DNA from: Aequorivita sp.
GTDB lineage: Bacteria > Bacteroidota > Bacteroidia > Flavobacteriales > Flavobacteriaceae
Length of the DNA: 64,000 nt
Direction of reading: 5' to 3'
Assembly: GCA_024637015.1 (NCBI GenBank)
Contig: JAGXGE010000014.1
Coordinates: forward strand, 1 to 64,000
Part shown: one piece after another, positions 62,354-64,000 of the stretch
Numbering within the stretch: the stretch's first letter is position 1
How the letters are laid out: each line of letters begins with the position of its first letter
Notes under the pieces: model-generated
Database searches by the model: none
What the model was told of the DNA's origin: nothing
The model's input: the letters and a program-made list of their open reading frames with translations, nothing else
Program-made: the position numbers and the translations under genes

Positions 62354-64000
62354 ACAAGTCTCAGTTAAAATCTAAACTCAACACCGCTTGGCTTTTTAAA
62401 ATGGCTTGGCGCGACGCCAAAGCAAGTAGGGCACGCTTACTGCTTTTTATGGCTTCCATTATTCTAGGGATTGCTGCCGTAGTTTCCATACAGTTGTTTA
62501 GCCAGAATCTAACTGCTAATATTCAGCGGCAATCAAAATCCTTGATGGGGGCGGATTTCCTTATTGATAGTGATCAACTTCCCAATGAACGCGCGCAAGC
62601 AATTATTGATTCCTTAAAACCAGATGCATCGGAAGTAAACTTTGTGTCGATGGCTGCTTTTCCTAAAAATGACGGTATCAAATTAGTCCGGATACGGGGA
62701 TTGCAAGGTGATTTTCCTTTTTATGGAACGATTAAAACACAGCCTGTTACAGCCGCTACTTCCTATCAAGCTTTAGGTGGCGCTTTAGTAGATGGAACTT
62801 TAATGTTGCAATACAACCTTCAAGCGGGCGATTCTATAAAAATAGGCGAAATAACCCTGCCTATCGCTGGCGCATTAAACGCTATTCCAGGTAATAACGC
62901 TGTCTCCAGTTCTGTAGCACCCTTGGTAGTTATTCCTTTTCGGTTTATAGCAGACACCGAATTGTTACAATTTGGTAGCCGAAAAGAATATCAGTATTTT
63001 TTTAAGCAACCCGATACAGATCTGGTGGCACTGGAAGAATACTTGCAACCAATGCTCGAGGCAGAAAATGCAGATTTGGATACCCACACCAGTACGAGCA
63101 GCAGATTGGGGCGCCGGTATGACAATGTAGGCTCTTTTCTTAACCTAACCGCCTTCATAGCGCTATTGCTAGGCTGTGTAGGCATTGCCAGCTCGGTAAA
63201 TATCTACATCAAGGAAAAAATAAAGGCGATTGCAGTCCTTAAATGTTTGGGTGCATCCAGGAAACAAAGCTTTTTGATTTTCTTGATACAGATTGCTGGA
63301 ATAGGAATCTTGGGAGGTATTATTGGAACCGCAATAGGAGTGGGGCTGCAAGAACTTTTTCCCATTGTATTAAAAGAGTTTTTACCGTTCGATTTAACCA
63401 TTAGCATTACCGCACAACCTTTAATCATAGGCGTTCTATTAGGCTTGGTGATGTCGGTTTTATTTGCCTTATTGCCTTTATTGCGCACTTGGTATGTTTC
63501 ACCATTGGAAGTGCTACGATTTAGCGGGGACACTTTAAAGCAATCAACGATGGCCCGTTATAGCACCATTGTCGTGATTGTTTTGTTTTTATACGGCTTT
63601 TCCTATTGGTTGCTTAAAGATTGGTTATTTGCATTGGCCTTTATTGGCGGAGTTCTCGTAACCTTCGGTATCCTCGCAGGTATTGCCATTGGCAGCATGA
63701 AATTGGTTAAAAAGTACTTTCCCAAGGGCGCCGGGTTTACTACACGGCAGAGTCTGCTGAATTTATTTCGTCCCAACAATCAAACCATCGTACTGCTGGT
63801 AGCTATTGGTTTGGGGACCTTTTTAATCAGTACGCTCTACTTTACAAAGGATATTTTACTGGATAAAACAGCAGTAGGCCAAACCTCAGAAAGTGCAAAC
63901 TTGATAACTTTAGACGTGCAACCAGATCAAGTAGATAAGGTGGTAAATACCTTTAAAGCGAATGACTTGCCTGTATTGGATAATATTCCGCTGGTTACCA
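62350..64000 (+). CDS. FtsX-like permease (YbbP-type), incomplete at window end
   Basis: Starts at TTG 62350 in a 4-base overlap with the ATPase stop and stays open to the last base, about 550 codons. Early MAWRDAKASRARLLLFMASIILG is the first membrane helix; a large periplasmic domain, then FtsX core helices (FLNLTAFIALLLGCVGIASSVNIYIKEK, IAGIGILGGIIGTAIGVGLQ, PLIIGVLLGLVMSVLFALLPLLR) and a further helix pair. The full family length is about 800-850 residues, so the 3' end lies outside. With the ATPase and the SGNH lipoprotein it forms a tesA-ybbAP-like export unit; the substrate is unknown. Confidence 0.92.
   Translation, partial: MNKSQLKSKLNTAWLFKMAWRDAKASRARLLLFMASIILGIAAVVSIQLFSQNLTANIQRQSKSLMGADFLIDSDQLPNERAQAIIDSLKPDASEVNFVSMAAFPKNDGIKLVRIRGLQGDFPFYGTIKTQPVTAATSYQALGGALVDGTLMLQYNLQAGDSIKIGEITLPIAGALNAIPGNNAVSSSVAPLVVIPFRFIADTELLQFGSRKEYQYFFKQPDTDLVALEEYLQPMLEAENADLDTHTSTSSRLGRRYDNVGSFLNLTAFIALLLGCVGIASSVNIYIKEKIKAIAVLKCLGASRKQSFLIFLIQIAGIGILGGIIGTAIGVGLQELFPIVLKEFLPFDLTISITAQPLIIGVLLGLVMSVLFALLPLLRTWYVSPLEVLRFSGDTLKQSTMARYSTIVVIVLFLYGFSYWLLKDWLFALAFIGGVLVTFGILAGIAIGSMKLVKKYFPKGAGFTTRQSLLNLFRPNNQTIVLLVAIGLGTFLISTLYFTKDILLDKTAVGQTSESANLITLDVQPDQVDKVVNTFKANDLPVLDNIPLVT

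Overview
This is an AT-rich chromosomal segment of a member of the Bacteroidota, very probably family Flavobacteriaceae. Supporting evidence: two type IX secretion genes (porQ, porX); an lpxD / fused lpxC-fabZ / lpxA / efp / second lpxD-like / sucD block; an anti-terminated-looking histidine operon with fused hisB and hisIE; many SPII lipoproteins; and Bacteroidota-type -7 boxes (TAnnTTTG) in front of several genes with no clear Shine-Dalgarno. No rRNA, tRNA, CRISPR array, prophage or insertion sequence with a DDE transposase was seen. The genus cannot be fixed from sequence alone.

Layout. 1-109 is a (GCCTAAA)15 array beside lpd. 1.6-7.4 kb holds an exported MsrB, several lipoproteins, an M48 protease and an Atg22-like transporter. 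7.6-12.5 kb holds lon, porQ, cmk and an mscL broken by one extra base. 12.5-19.8 kb holds a hybrid histidine kinase, a XRE regulator divergent from an M14 carboxypeptidase with an operator-rich spacer, an Lrp-type regulator, DinB, YihY and PfpI-like proteins. 19.8-28 kb holds aroB, proline dehydrogenase, alanine dehydrogenase, two tandem copies of an overlapping lipoprotein/membrane-protein gene pair, tsaE and porX. 28.1-36.7 kb is the HD phosphohydrolase and lipid A/fatty acid block with efp and sucD. 36.7-45 kb holds a VWA-type membrane protein, an SPFH protein, a duplicated-domain lipoprotein, a two-component system and a sodium:solute symporter. 45.0-52.3 kb is the complete his operon (G-D-C-B-H-A-F-IE) preceded by a His-rich leader peptide and a terminator. 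52.4-58.7 kb holds corA, msrB-msrA, a methyltransferase, a fasciclin lipoprotein, a BLUF photoreceptor and a cold-shock protein. 58.8-64 kb holds thiE, a one-domain DEAD-box protein, a GIY-YIG gene bracketed by long dispersed repeats, and a tesA/ybbA/ybbP-like cluster whose permease runs off the window.

The genes are mainly housekeeping: amino acid metabolism (his, aroB, ald, proline dehydrogenase), envelope building (Lpx, FabZ, FabG, lipoproteins), T9SS, repair of oxidised methionine (two MsrB, one MsrA) and sensing. The less ordinary content is in the small-scale structure: a GIY-YIG nuclease sitting between copies of an approx. 105-bp CATTGCGAG-type repeat, a different dispersed repeat inserted in frame into hisA, a likely histidine attenuator, a set of GTTTAC-N4-GTAAAC dyads between the XRE and M14 genes, and duplicated overlapping gene pairs with the same 59-bp overlap. 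Coordinates use the start codon judged most likely; where this differs from the longest open frame the reason is given.
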